Notes: generated from the sequence alone by a model not told the origin. Shown: positions 26,496-33,421, counted from the first letter of the stretch. The stretch is 64,000 bases of DNA from Babylonia areolata (GCF_041734735.1 NC_134901.1:16512302-16576301); one strand, 5' to 3'. Numbers and translations are program-made.

Positions 26496-28292
26496 TGACT
26501 GTCTGTCTGTCTGTCTGTTACATTCCACTTCATTTCTCCAAGCACAGATTGCTCTTTCCCCTAATGGACGTGGACACCTAGACAAATAAACAGAACAAAA
26601 TCTGACAGTTTTAGGTGACACTTAATCAATGAAGTTCCCTATTCTACCGGTAAATGTTGTATAAGTTTGTTTATTCCAACCCCTGTCCCTGATGAACTCA
26701 AAAGAAATCAGACAAAATGTGTTATTCCTCCAACTACCTCTCCCATTTATGAAGCCAGTCACATACACCTGCTCTCACATCATCAAAAACCACCACAGGA
26801 ATGAGTGAAGCTCTGAAACCATAGCAAACACTTAAAAAAATAAATAAATAAAACAAACAAAAAACCAAATCAATTCAAAAACAGAATAAAGAAACCAGCC
26901 TCAATGTGCAGATTACCAACCAAAAAAAAAAAAAAAAAAGAATTGAACTGATATATGTTCCCTTGTTTCTGAAAATGAAATGCTTAGAGGAATATCAGTA
27001 TAACTGCAGTAATTCATGTGCCCATGAGCCTTGATGGCCACCTGTGATGCGTCTTCCATTTTTGTTATTGTTGCACAGCTATCTTTAACTCACTCAGTAC
27101 GGCCAGTCCTCTCTTCTCTTCTACACACACCCCTCGGATGTCCAGTGGGTGTCTGAATGACCCAACCTTTAGCTTCTGTCGTAAGAATTGTGGTATTCTT
27201 TGTCAACATTCACGTCTTCAGTATAAGAGCCTTCCCCTTGCAATATTTTGATGATGGTAACTGGGGTGAAACGCTGTTAACGTCGTCTCTTTCGCCGTTC
27301 GTATGGAGAGGGTTAAAGCGTCTTTCTTTTCTGTCCTTGAGCACCCACTTTCGCTCTCATCTACAACTGGGCATTTACTAGTATGACCATTTTTGCCCCA
27401 TTTTGGCAGCCATACTTTGTTTTCAGGGTATGGTTGCAGGGTATGTTTGTGTTTATACAACCCACTGAACACCGGCATGGATTGCAGGATCTTTAACATG
27501 TGCACTTGATCTTCCGTTCTGCATGTGAAAACACACAAAGGAAATCAATGCACTGGAAAGTTTGCAGCTAGGCTGATCTGGGAGATCATCAAAAGAGTTT
27601 TTTAACAATAGCAGATAAGGCTAAGTACATTTGTAGGGCAGCAAAAAAACAAAAAAAAACTCCAGCCAGTGCTGAGATTTGAACTGTGGGTCTTCAGGCT
27701 ACAAGTCTGACACACTAACCACTCAAACTGTTCCGTTTCTATCAGAGATGCTGCTGCTGAAAATGTTGCTGTTCAAAGAACTGTACAAGAAATCACAGGT
27801 AGACTGGCAATGAACTGTTTATGAAATGATTAAATTTATGACTTTACCACAAAGAGTTTTACAAAGGCACTAATGCTATGTGTTACTGAACTTGTGCCTG
27901 GGTGAATACGTAAACCTATTAAGTCTCTAAAACATGTCAACTGGCATGCACAGCCTGACTCCTGTTCTGGAGCTGTTTGAATTCATAACTTCAGTAGCCA
28001 ACAACAATTACATATTTTTGTAACCATAAAGATATTCTTGAATGCTGTTTTTTTCCATCCTATAAACTGAAACATTCAGACACTTGAATTCAGACGCATC
28101 CATAAAAACAGTAACATTAACTCTAAACCCAACCTCAAGAGAACAAAACCATCACAAGACATGCAAGCAAAAATTATAAACAAGTAGTAACATTTTTCTC
28201 TTATCATTCTTACAAATTCACCTCTGACGAAAAAAATGTGTCTGACGAAGAACATAACTGAAAAAGCATTTTCAAATTTCCATATCAACCTT

Positions 28293-28357
<65 letters not shown>

Positions 28358-30517
28358 ATGCTCAACTTGATTTAACTACAATACATTATATTCCGTTGTT
28401 TAAAGAATGTTGACAACATTACATTTTATACAAATGTCACTATAAAAAAATTTTTAAAATTTGAGAAGAAAAAGGAAGAAAATGGCCACATGATGGATTC
28501 CCATCATGCCCATATGTCCATAAAGAATTAACATTAACTAGACATGCTAAAGCCAGCCCACCAAAAACAAAAAAACAAAAACAAAAAAAATAAAAAAGCC
28601 AAAGTCCTGTTCCAGGAAATCTCCATTAAAGAATCCCATTCTGATTATCTGGTAATTTGTACAAATAAAACACTCATACAAAGACACCAGTTTGCTTTTA
28701 TCCAATGGACAATAGAATGCATTACAATTTTGCTAACTTTGGCTTTTTTTTGTACACCAACATTGTAAGGTTCATCCTTGAGAATAAAGAATTCTATAGA
28801 GGAGAAAGGTTGCATTTACAGAAAGATGCCAAAACTACAATTCTCCAGTCAGGCAAATGACTGAAAACAAAAGCCAGTGTCTAGTCCATTTGTCTGGGGC
28901 TTTTTTATGATTAAAAAAACACAATATTTTAATCATCCCTTGTACTGTTTCACTGATGAAATAGATTAAAAAAAAAAAAATCCTAAATCATATCCCATAC
29001 TATTACTAATTAAAGATATTACTATCAACAGCATCCACAAAATGTGTGAAGAAATTCAAACAATCAAGAAATTTTACACAGATTAGAAATAACATGTTTC
29101 TTCAAAAGATATAAATAAATCTAAAGGAAGAAAGTCTATTGCAGAACTGTAAAAAAAAAAATTTTTTTAAGAAAAAAAAAAATTTTTTTAAGAAAAAAAA
29201 AAAAGGGAATCAAACAGATCATTTAGAAAGAAAAAAAAACACACAAAAAAACAACAACCCAAACACAGATTTTTCTCTACGGGCTAACCATCTCAAGAAG
29301 GAACCTCACAAACAGACCACTATGGTTAACATCAGATCTAGGAAGCAGAGCGGACGCACGAACCTGCTCGAACATGCTATTAAACGTAGATACCTCCTCA
29401 TCTTCCAGCCCAAGGATTGGTTTACTGTGTTCAACCCAGTGCTCCTGGCCCATTCGCTCCGACCCAAACTCATCCTCAAAATGGTTCACCAGCTGTGAGG
29501 AGGCCTCGTCGATGTTCTTTTTCAGCTTCTGCTTCAAGTCCGTAAACCTGCAGAGGGATCAGAACTTCACTGATCAGCGTTCCTGCTTCTGTGAGCATAT
29601 TCAGTGTTCTTTTTCCCTTTGTCTGCCAAGGGTACACTGGCAGGCATTCTTCTTTTATGCACTTACTTGCCTAAAATCAAATTCGTGAATAGACGTTTTA
29701 ATCTGATACAAAAATGCCAGTTGGCCAAATGATGTCCACATACAGAACGTTTTGTCCATAACTCTCAAAATTGCTGCATAGATCAGGGCATTATCACTAA
29801 GATAGGGATACACAAATACACACACAAACACACACGCACACACTACATTGTTGCTGTAATGACTAGGTATTAATGTACCTACCATGCCAGTACAACAATG
29901 TAATATTTTCATGTGCCAATGTAGTTCTAGACCTAACTGCCCGCCAAGTCTACCAGATGCATTCTGACCCTTGAAGGATAAACCTTTTCTTTTAACAGTC
30001 ACTGCCTTCCGGCCACAAGTTAATTTGTGCATCCCCTTTCAAGCTGTCAACACCTCTCACAGAGTCCATGACAGAAAAGCTTCCTTCCTCCTTGAACAAC
30101 CAAACATCAACTTCATAAATCAGAAGACAATATAACTAAAAGAAACAGAACTGTGTCTGTGTATGTTTTGTGTTAGCACAACAACAACAAAAATGACAAA
30201 AACAAAACAAAACAAAAAAAGCAACACATACTGTTTGGACTGTGTGATGCTTTTGGTGATGCGGGTGACGAGCGTTTCCTGGCTGCCTGTGTCGATGTGG
30301 CCTGCTGTGGAGTATTTCTCCAGTTCATCGTCTATCAGAGGGCTCACCAACTCGTCCAGCCTTCGCTTCAGGTTTTTCACAAACTCATGTCTGCAGTGGA
30401 AAAAATACATAATTAAATTTTAAAAAGCAAAGGCTGAAATTACATAAATTTTTCAAACTTCTTTTTTTTTCTGAGCCATTACTGAAAGAGTATTTATACT
30501 GAAAGAGAGAGAGAGAT

Positions 30518-30556
<39 letters not shown>

Positions 30557-30637
30557 GCGTGTGTGTGTGCAAGTGTGTGTGTGCAAGTGTGTATGTGTGC
30601 ACTTGAATGCACAGATGCCTGTGTACAAGCATATACA

Positions 30638-30685
<48 letters not shown>

Positions 30686-32141
30686 AGAGGCATACATGCA
30701 CCCACACAGACTTACACATAAACACACACACACACATACACACCACATACCTAACAAACACAATCACAAACACACACATGCTAACATTTTACAAACATTT
30801 GAACAATTCTTTTTTTCTTCCTAAACACAAACTGACATATGAACAAACAAAATTCCAATGATTTTGGGTTGTTGTTTTTTTTGGTTTTTTTGCTGCCCTA
30901 TCATCTGCACCGTTCCAGTGGCATTACAGGATTACTCCCATACTGATCATTCCGAGTCCCCCATACACAGCCACACCTGGGTTCATCTGTCACTGGCCAG
31001 TGGCGGCAGTTCACAGGGAATCATTGATGTTAGGTCACAAGAAGGCCACACACCAGAGGAGACCCTGCACTGCTGCTGAGTCACTTTGGTAGTGTTCGGT
31101 AGCACCTGTTCTGATTTAACATACTTAGGACACCACCTACTTAGCACACTACTGACAACAATAATGGCTCAGTCGCGGAGTCAAACTGAGTGAGCATCTC
31201 TTCCAGCGTGGAGACTGCCACCACGTCCTTCCAACAGCAATGCCCCATGAATCTGCCGACACTGAAGACCTTGACAAGACTCACCCCAACCATGGAAGTG
31301 AGAGGGTATCAAAACAGGTCACCATGGAAGTAGGACATGGATGGACACATAATTTGGGGCTTTTATATATGTATATATATATATACTGATGATGAAGTGG
31401 GAGGAGAATGACAATGATGATGATGATGATGATGATGCTACTATGGAGGTCCATTTAGATTTGGGACTACGTGACAAGGCTGTATGCCGCGCTTCCTGTC
31501 ATAATGATATACCCATGTCAACCAGGCCTGACAGATACAGACACCTGCAGTGTTGGTCAGGAAATTAGAGCAACACTACCAAAGGCGCAACCGTGAGTGG
31601 ATGATACTTGACTGTGTGGTCCAAGTCTTCCCATTTAAGCCCATAACACACTTAACTTTGGGTAGGAGCCAGCCACGGGTTGAAATACCCACCTCCTCTT
31701 GGATTCGAACCCATGTCTTCCAAGCCATCAGTCCACAACGCTAACCACTTCACCACAGCAGCTGGTTATGATTATATACATTGATCAACACAATGCAGAA
31801 AAGTATGTATGTAAGAATGTGGTATGTCCATATATTTTAAGGCTTGTTGGTATGTTTGCTGGCATGAATGTAAATTATTATCATCATTATTATTGTTATT
31901 ATTATCATCCTTATACATATGGACATTCAAAAACACACACACAGCAAACAAACAAAAATGCAACGAAACAAGAAACAGAGAAAACCAACTTGTGAAAGTT
32001 TTCATCATTCTCCTCCAGGTGCAGAAGCGTCTCCTCTGCCTGCTCTGCAGACCCGGCCTCCCGGATGTAGGGTTCAAAGCTGTAGATCAGCTGCCGGAGG
32101 TTGTTCAACAGCTCCTCCCCCTCCAGTCCTCGCATCGCCAT
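1275..32141 (-). CDS. TBC1D32: TBC1D32 (broad-minded), N-terminal 747 codons in 19 coding exons
   Basis: TBC1D32/BROMI is a ciliary protein needed for Hedgehog signalling and cilium assembly. It has a long helical-repeat N-terminal half and a C-terminal TBC domain. Nineteen exons (listed separately) join with consistent phases to exactly 2241 coding bases with no stop. The conceptual protein follows the remembered human protein through many landmarks: [15 protein letters not shown] near residue 50, then [54 protein letters not shown] and [20 protein letters not shown] at the end. I place the start at the ATG at 32141, in a good context (aagATGG), because an in-frame TAG lies three codons upstream. 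The remaining ~40% of the protein, including the TBC domain, is outside the window. The first large intron is 6.7 kb. Identity is from recall of the human sequence, not a search, but the match is long and colinear. Confidence 0.95.
1414..1545. repeat. (CA)n microsatellite at the exon 19 acceptor
   Basis: It begins at the splice acceptor of TBC1D32 exon 19. On the minus strand the (GT)n replaces a normal pyrimidine tract. Confidence 0.95.
1838..2222 (-). mobile_element. SINE family A, near full length
   Basis: tRNA-like head at the right (CGATTCGAACC B box on minus), core with AAAATTTTGCTAGGGACAAC, and tail block CTGCTCTCCTCAGGGAGAGC. Confidence 0.85.
2457..2545 (-). CDS. TBC1D32: TBC1D32 coding exon 18
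   Basis: 89 bases encode [20 protein letters not shown] to IKDYN, a low-complexity linker. The acceptor is ggcag and the donor gtaagt. Confidence 0.85.
2663..3062 (+). mobile_element. SINE family A, full length
   Basis: Head with TGGCCTAGAGG (A box) and GGTTTGAATCA (B box), then the core GATGAGACAATAAACC to CCATTTTGATAGG, tail TCTCCCTGGGGAGAGCAGCC, and (AAATAC)n at the end. Confidence 0.88.
3355..3630. mobile_element. TTAA-flanked MITE with 19-bp perfect TIR
   Basis: The element opens TTAACTCTTTCACCGCCAA and closes with its exact reverse complement TTGGCGGTGAAAGAGTTAA. Terminal TTAA fits piggyBac-type integration. At 276 bp with no coding sequence it is non-autonomous. A diverged relative lies at 33422-33711. 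Confidence 0.85.
3633..4017 (-). mobile_element. SINE family E with 14-bp target duplication
   Basis: TGAAAGAGTTAAAC at 3619-3632 and 4018-4031 flanks the element. The tRNA-like head (CCGAGTGGTTAAAGC-type) is at the right and a (GAA)n-type tail at the left. It inserted across the right TTAA end of the MITE at 3355. Confidence 0.9.
4090..4288 (-). CDS. TBC1D32: TBC1D32 coding exon 17
   Basis: 199 bases encode [35 protein letters not shown] and CVAQAWRE, the best conserved stretch of the N-terminal half. The acceptor is gtgcag and the donor gtcagg. Confidence 0.96.
4628..5279. mobile_element. TTAA-flanked MITE, ~650 bp
   Basis: Ends are TTAACTCTTCCTATACTAAG and the reverse complement of TTAACTCATTCTATACTG. 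It contains a small palindrome around GGTATGCTATAGCGTACC. It is probably an internally deleted piggyBac-like element. Confidence 0.7.
5531..6180 (+). mobile_element. SINE family C, interrupted by a MITE
   Basis: Head GTGGCAGAATGGTTAAGA with B box GGTTCAAATC, a core shared with family A, and the 3' part GGCCTGACTAGCATGTTGGG to TTTGAGAAACTGAAAGTG. The 232-bp MITE at 5810-6041 splits it. Confidence 0.85.
5810..6041. mobile_element. 232-bp TTAA MITE inserted in a SINE-C copy
   Basis: Termini are TTAACTCTCTCCATACGAAC and GGCCGTACTGACTGAGTTAA. The host SINE continues on both sides (GCAAGCAC..GGCCTGAC), so the empty site was CACTTAAGGCC and TTAA was duplicated. The same element, in the opposite orientation, occurs at 24532 and 27085. 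Confidence 0.88.
6208..6335 (-). CDS. TBC1D32: TBC1D32 coding exon 16
   Basis: 128 bases encode [20 protein letters not shown] to IFSRT and end in AA|. The acceptor is tacag, right after a (GT)n tract. The donor is gtgggt. Confidence 0.93.
6336..6652. repeat. (CA)n cluster at the exon 16 acceptor
   Basis: Several CA blocks follow the acceptor of TBC1D32 exon 16, with a unit containing ATCCTGAACACACAC or ATCCTAAACACACAC repeated. Confidence 0.92.
6960..7075 (+). mobile_element. SINE family A, 3' fragment
   Basis: Only the tail is present: CACACTCTCCCTC..AGCTCGAATTTCACACAGAG. Confidence 0.7.
7188..7330 (-). CDS. TBC1D32: TBC1D32 coding exon 15
   Basis: 143 bases encode [20 protein letters not shown] to IAQFLDDSS. 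The acceptor is cttcag and the donor gtacgt. The MVTEVL block of the family is conserved here as VVTEVL. Confidence 0.94.
7432..8099. mobile_element. TTAA-flanked piggyBac-like element, ~670 bp
   Basis: Ends are TTAACTCTTTCCGGACGAAG and GTCGTCCCGAGTGAGTTAA. An internal frame near 7760-7870 reads [20 protein letters not shown] and [11 protein letters not shown]. This is an acidic stretch resembling piggyBac transposase N-termini. The rest of the transposase is absent. Confidence 0.75.
8150..8365 (-). mobile_element. Possible LINE 3' tail
   Basis: AAAGCGCCTTTGCATGTAAA, ACATGCATTTAAACACTTAA and CAGCCAACCAAACATTCAAG recur at 57810-58060 in the same orientation. They end in ATAATGATAATAA-type repeats. 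Confidence 0.45.
8521..8888 (+). mobile_element. SINE family E, full length, target duplication
   Basis: Head GCGCAATAGCCGAGTGGTTA, B box GGGTTCGAATCA, and tail (GAA)n. GTTTCCAAA at 8511 and 8889 is the duplication. The head resembles a class II (Leu/Ser-type) tRNA. Confidence 0.92.
9000..9066 (-). CDS. TBC1D32: TBC1D32 coding exon 14
   Basis: 67 bases encode [20 protein letters not shown] and end in split codon A|. The donor is gtgagt. The acceptor chosen is gagtcag, in phase with exon 13. The alternative gtgtag would extend the exon to 9086 and needs a longer exon 13. Both solutions stay open. Confidence 0.75.
9087..9175. repeat. (CA)n(TA)n microsatellite near exon 14
   Basis: CA repeats turn into ATATAC and TATATA runs next to the SINE-A copy. 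Confidence 0.92.
9175..9448 (+). mobile_element. SINE family A, 5'-truncated
   Basis: It starts in the core at GATGAGACAATAAACC and keeps a complete tail. It is flanked by (TA)n and by (ATAC)n/(GA)n. Confidence 0.85.
9603..9646. repeat. (CA)n(CG)n at the microexon donor
   Basis: ACACAC runs into GCGCGCGCAC exactly at the donor of exon 13. Confidence 0.9.
9647..9678 (-). CDS. TBC1D32: TBC1D32 coding exon 13 (32-base microexon)
   Basis: 32 bases complete Asp and encode [10 protein letters not shown], matching the family segment just after the KFFPVKL block. The acceptor is agcag. The donor gtgcgc is weak and opens into a CG/TG repeat, so the 3' end may lie up to 11 bases further on. Confidence 0.7.
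9716..9920 (-). mobile_element. SINE family C, 3'-truncated
   Basis: Inverted head CTTAACCATTCTGCCACCTT with the core to TTTTGTTGCCAAGGG. It lies between TBC1D32 exons 12 and 13. Confidence 0.8.
9963..10100 (-). CDS. TBC1D32: TBC1D32 coding exon 12
   Basis: 138 bases encode [20 protein letters not shown] to KLRDKQ. The acceptor is gtgcag and the donor gtgggt. Its first ~20 bases and the acceptor are repeated in tandem just upstream, at 10101-10380. Confidence 0.94.
10081..10380 (-). repeat. ~80-bp array copying the TBC1D32 exon 12 acceptor
   Basis: The first exon bases plus acceptor (plus-strand GTACAGCCTGCACCC..CCGCTGCACACCACACATC) and the adjacent intron (AGTGTATACATCATCTTAAC) recur about four times up to 10380. 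The repeated unit also includes TTAACCCCTTGAGTA, the terminus of a nearby TTAA element (11056). Confidence 0.9.
11056..11296. mobile_element. TTAA-type MITE, ~240 bp
   Basis: TTAACCCCTTGAATGCCATA faces the inverted end GGTACTCAAGGGGTTCA. The right TTAA has decayed to TTCA. Its left end is also found inside the exon 12 acceptor array at 10.1-10.4 kb. Confidence 0.6.
11732..12094 (-). mobile_element. SINE family E, full length, target duplication
   Basis: CCACTCATCGTTC at 11719-11731 and 12095-12107 flanks it. The (TTC)n at the left is the tail and the tRNA-like head is at the right. Confidence 0.93.
12168..12260 (-). mobile_element. SINE core fragment
   Basis: GTGGATATTTTCTGCAGAAT to AGGTGCATGCTGCACAC matches the inverted core shared by families A and C. 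Confidence 0.65.
12283..12662 (+). mobile_element. SINE family C, full length
   Basis: Head GTGGCAGAATGGTTAAGA, B box GGGTTCAAATCCC, core, and 3' region ending CTCCTTGAGAAACTTGGG. Confidence 0.88.
12730..12832 (-). CDS. TBC1D32: TBC1D32 coding exon 11
   Basis: 103 bases encode [17 protein letters not shown] to ALAKVSV and end one base into a codon. The acceptor is gtgcag and the donor gtgaga. Confidence 0.92.
12840..13680. other. TBC1D32 intron 10, unremarkable
   Basis: AT-rich with poly-T/A runs. No repeat family or exon recognised. Confidence 0.6.
13687..13743 (-). CDS. TBC1D32: TBC1D32 coding exon 10
   Basis: 57 bases encode [19 protein letters not shown] in phase 0/0. The donor is gtgagt. 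The acceptor could be gagcag (chosen) or one codon earlier, which would add a Gln. Confidence 0.9.
13786..14060. repeat. (GT)n/(GA)n cluster
   Basis: Alternating GTGTGT and GAGAGA runs with a loose ~140-bp higher-order repeat. Confidence 0.9.
14527..15185. repeat. 82-bp minisatellite, eight units, grown from a dispersed repeat
   Basis: Eight units contain GGACTGCTGGCAGACTCAGC, GTGCAAGGTCTCCTCTGG and AACAACAGTAGTTCCCTGT. The flank of the first unit and the unit itself match, in reverse complement, a single unexpanded copy at about 30985-31115. Confidence 0.95.
15320..15452 (-). CDS. TBC1D32: TBC1D32 coding exon 9
   Basis: 133 bases encode [15 protein letters not shown] to [11 protein letters not shown], one of the clearest family landmarks. 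The acceptor is ttgcag and the donor gtagga. Confidence 0.95.
15523..15740 (+). mobile_element. SINE head related to family A, interrupted
   Basis: TGGCCCAGTGG and GAAATCAAATCCC resemble A and B boxes. An internal duplication repeats CTCCCCCTCC..CTTGAGTGGTGGTC. A SINE-E fragment follows directly. Confidence 0.6.
15741..16012 (-). mobile_element. SINE family E, head missing
   Basis: It matches other copies from the tail to GGTCTGCACGTATGTTG and then stops before the head. It is inserted in a family A-related SINE head. Confidence 0.8.
16093..16154 (-). CDS. TBC1D32: TBC1D32 coding exon 8
   Basis: 62 bases encode [20 protein letters not shown] and end in split codon CC|. The acceptor is tttcag and the donor gtaagt. 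Confidence 0.92.
16199..16252. repeat. (GT)n microsatellite
   Basis: A clean GT run just before the LINE endonuclease fragment. Confidence 0.95.
16240..17000 (+). mobile_element. LINE fragment, endonuclease-to-RT linker
   Basis: [17 protein letters not shown] carries the GDFNA motif of apurinic-type LINE endonucleases. A later frame has [35 protein letters not shown] and [10 protein letters not shown], typical of the linker before the reverse transcriptase. The reading is broken several times. Confidence 0.7.
17103..17206 (-). CDS. TBC1D32: TBC1D32 coding exon 7
   Basis: 104 bases encode [20 protein letters not shown] to NHKLIRA. The acceptor ctggacag joins exon 6 in frame (H-V-E-Y-L) and the donor is gtatgt. 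LINE fragments lie close on both sides. Confidence 0.92.
17226..18166 (+). mobile_element. LINE 3' end (RT C-terminus and 3'UTR)
   Basis: [51 protein letters not shown] and [19 protein letters not shown] are the usual C-terminal end of CR1/jockey-like LINEs. The 3'UTR ends AATGTGGAAAGCGCTGATAA then (TTA)n. Several frame breaks are present. Confidence 0.8.
18170..18960. other. TBC1D32 intron 6, mostly unremarkable
   Basis: Contains two or three loose copies of ATATCATTCCAACRG..CTGTAA (18175-18315), then AT-rich sequence. Confidence 0.55.
18966..19041 (-). CDS. TBC1D32: TBC1D32 coding exon 6
   Basis: 76 bases encode [17 protein letters not shown] to CEIYIAH and end one base into a codon. The acceptor is tttcag and the donor gtcagt. 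Confidence 0.9.
19069..19685 (-). mobile_element. Unclassified ~0.6-kb element, inverted copy
   Basis: It is the reverse complement of 43795-44301, with shared blocks CTAGCATTAATTACAGAGTA and GTATTTGCAGAGAAAATGTC. One end carries the hairpin GACTCACTT..AAGTGAGTC. It may be a MITE or Helitron-like element. Confidence 0.75.
19742..20640 (+). mobile_element. SINE family D, interrupted by a piggyBac-like MITE
   Basis: GGACTTCTGATCCAATGTTC, GTGAATGGGGTGAATGGGTA and, after the MITE, CCAGCCTTCCTATGCCGAG match the order seen at 63238-63505. Confidence 0.65.
19910..20544. mobile_element. TTAA-flanked piggyBac-like element inside a SINE-D copy
   Basis: Ends are TTAACTTACTCCGGACGATA and CGTCCGGACTGAGTTAA. 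Internal reading gives [20 protein letters not shown], related to the 7432 element. SINE-D sequence resumes on the right side, so the site is bridged by the copy at 63238. Confidence 0.78.
20897..21322 (-). mobile_element. SINE family C, near full length
   Basis: It runs inverted from TTCAGTTTATCTAGGAGGCA to the head CTTAACCATTCTTCCACC. The B box region is duplicated (CAGGATTCAATCCCAGACT twice). Confidence 0.85.
21398..21766. mobile_element. hAT-like non-autonomous element
   Basis: CAGGGTTCTCACAC faces GCAGGAACCCTG, a short CAGGGTTC-type TIR. It is full of CAAGACTTTTCCA motifs. Flanks TATAGACTG/TATAAATG are only a poor duplication. Confidence 0.5.
21835..21960 (-). CDS. TBC1D32: TBC1D32 coding exon 5
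   Basis: 126 bases encode [16 protein letters not shown] to MADPDDELT in phase 0/0. The acceptor is gacag and the donor gtatga. Confidence 0.9.
22198..22256. repeat. (GT)n microsatellite
   Basis: TATG units followed by a clean GT run. Confidence 0.95.
22563..22637 (-). CDS. TBC1D32: TBC1D32 coding exon 4
   Basis: 75 bases encode [18 protein letters not shown] and GRTKNLT in phase 0/0. The acceptor is ttag and the donor gtaagt. Confidence 0.88.
23446..23833 (-). mobile_element. SINE family E, full length, target duplication
   Basis: TCAGTGAAGAA at 23434 and 23834 flanks the copy. The head and (TTC)n tail are intact. Confidence 0.92.
24258..24293. repeat. (CT)n microsatellite
   Basis: Pure CT run. 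Confidence 0.95.
24532..24763. mobile_element. 232-bp TTAA MITE, copy 2
   Basis: TTAACTCACTCAGTACGGCC to GTATGGAGAGAGTTAA. It is inverted relative to the 5810 copy. Confidence 0.88.
24810..25240 (-). mobile_element. SINE family A, near full length
   Basis: (TTGTA)n tail at 24810, CTGCTCTCCCCAGGGAGAG, core, and head ending near 25240 with a GATTCGAACC B box on minus. Confidence 0.85.
25241..27084. other. AT-rich part of TBC1D32 intron 3
   Basis: No coding or recognised element apart from a (GT)n at 26455. It is the least repeat-dense long stretch of the gene. Confidence 0.6.
26455..26520. repeat. (GT)n(CTGT)n microsatellite
   Basis: GT run followed by CTGT repeats. Confidence 0.95.
27085..27316. 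mobile_element. 232-bp TTAA MITE, copy 3
   Basis: TTAACTCACTCAGTACGGCC to GTATGGAGAGGGTTAA, nearly identical to copy 2. Confidence 0.88.
27320..27735 (-). mobile_element. SINE family E, diverged copy
   Basis: It keeps the order TGACCATTTTTGCCCC.., CAACCCACTGAACACCGGCA, GGGAGATCATC and a decayed head GAGATTTGAACTGTGGGTCT. It is much older than the 8521-type copies. Confidence 0.75.
27740..29138. other. AT-rich part of TBC1D32 intron 3
   Basis: Nothing recognised except (TA)n(CA)n at 28296 and poly-A/T runs around 29150-29200. Confidence 0.6.
28296..28360. repeat. (TA)n(CA)n microsatellite
   Basis: Clean TA run then CA run, in TBC1D32 intron 3. Confidence 0.95.
29289..29547 (-). CDS. TBC1D32: TBC1D32 coding exon 3
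   Basis: 259 bases encode [14 protein letters not shown] to FLLEM. The acceptor is ctgcag and the donor gttagc. Reading past the donor gives a stop within three codons, which fixes the 3' limit. This is an acidic, poorly conserved part of the family. Confidence 0.85.
30232..30390 (-). CDS. TBC1D32: TBC1D32 coding exon 2
   Basis: 159 bases encode [18 protein letters not shown] to ITQSKQ. The acceptor is ctgcag and the donor gtatgt. Phases are +1 in and +2 out. Confidence 0.92.
30515..30760. repeat. (GT)n facing (CA)n
   Basis: A GT block (30517-30600) and a CA block (30637-30760) are inverted relative to each other and could form a long imperfect hairpin. Confidence 0.92.
30900..31160. repeat. 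Unexpanded dispersed repeat related to the 82-bp array
   Basis: AAGGCCACACACCAGAGGAG and the following TGTTCGGTAGCACCTGTTCT are the reverse complement of sequence at about 14490-14590. Its family is unknown. Confidence 0.75.
31600..31765 (-). mobile_element. tRNA-headed SINE fragment, other family
   Basis: On the minus strand GTGGTGAAGTGGTTAGCG is followed by ATGGGTTCGAATCC, good A and B boxes. The body does not match families A, C, D or E. Confidence 0.55.
31990..32141 (-). CDS. TBC1D32: TBC1D32 coding exon 1
   Basis: 152 bases encode [15 protein letters not shown] through ENDENFHK and end in split codon AA|. The donor is GTTGGT at 31989. An in-frame TAG upstream of the ATG marks either 5'UTR or intron, so one or more non-coding 5' exons probably lie further upstream. 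Confidence 0.85.
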
Positions 32142-32154
32142 CTTGATCACCTAC

Positions 32155-32530
32155 CCCCTAAAAAAAGGGGAATACCTTCAACTTGCAAACCCCCTGAAAA
32201 CAGGGTGCCGTTACCTACATGGCAGGGTAAAACAAAACAAAAAAAAGGGAACACTTGCATATTGCAATCCCCTCAAAACCAGGAATGGTTACCAACATGG
32301 CACAGTAAAAAGAAATGCAACATCTACAAATTGTTTACCCCCCAAAACTAAGCATGGCTGTCACGAGCATGGTTGCCAACATGACACTTTGCTGGGTAAA
32401 AATAAATGGAACACCTACAAACTGTAGACCCTCTAAAATGCAGTATGGCTGTCTACGTGGCAGGTTAAAAAGAAAAGCAAACACACAAAATCCCTCACCC
32501 TCCACCCCAACTTAAAAAAAAAAAGGAAAG
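32155..32530. repeat. Degenerate ~70-bp array made of a SINE-E segment
   Basis: Five units of the form CCCCTGAAAACAGGGT..TACCTACATGGCAGGGTAAAA match an internal piece of SINE family E (CCCCCGAAAACGGAGTATGG then CTACATGGCAGGGTAAAAAC at 8780-8825). The array abuts the first coding exon of TBC1D32 on its 5' side. Confidence 0.75.
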
Positions 32531-32753
32531 AAAAAGAAGACAGTATTGTAGGCCATAACCAGTACAAGGCAAGGTAAAAACGGCTACACATCAAGTATAT
32601 GAGAGACTTCTAGTTCATACAAGTGAACTTGGGAGTTCAGAAACACAGAAGAATCACAGTAACATCCCTTCCTCAAAGCAACATATTGGAACCAAAAATT
32701 GAAAAAAATATATAAAAAGGAATGTTTAAAAGGAGGAGTTTGTATTATACTCC

Positions 32754-33060
32754 ATGTTTGGTGTTACATATACTTACTTAGCAGTGGTCAAAAGGAGGAA
32801 GCTGTCATGGTTCGGGCATGTGACACGCCACAATTCACTGCAAAAGACAGTTCTACAGGGAACGCTAGAGGGTGGTAGGCGAAGAGGGAGGCAAGCCAAA
32901 TGCTGGATGGACAACATCAAGGAATGGACCAATATGGATAGCGCTACGCTGATACGACAGGCAGAAGATAAAACCGGATGGCGTCGTCTGACTACGGAAT
33001 CGTCCCTCATGTCTCCTCTACGCCCATCCCGGGCAGGAGAATGAATGGAATGGAATGGAT
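32754..33060 (+). mobile_element. 5'-truncated RTE-like LINE C-terminus
   Basis: RRKLSWFGHVTRHNSLQKTV, GGRRRGRQAKCWMDNIKEWT and AEDKTGWRRLTTES are the standard C-terminal block of RTE-type LINEs. It ends with a stop and a short (GGAAT)n tail at 33042-33058. The frame is open throughout. Confidence 0.85.
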
Positions 33061-33220
33061 ACTTACCATGTCAAACTGATGCAAACTAGGCCTATGGTTT
33101 GCTCTGTTTGGCCAAATTTCGTTTAAAAATTAATTTTACCTTGTTTATTTTTATGGTATACTTTTTTTTTTTTCTTTCTTTTTTTTTGGGGGGGGATGAC
33201 ATTTTAATGTCATCATCTGT

Positions 33221-33252
<32 letters not shown>

Positions 33253-33421
33253 CATCCACACTCATGTGCTGACTATCTGCGAGTTTTGCCATGTACTGAT
33301 ATAATGCCAGATAAATGTATGTCTGAACCAATCGGCAGAGACAGATATGGACCACTAGCAGTAGCAGGTGAACCCAGCTGTGCTGGGAAGAGTGCGTAAA
33401 AGTAGGTAACATGGAGAATGC

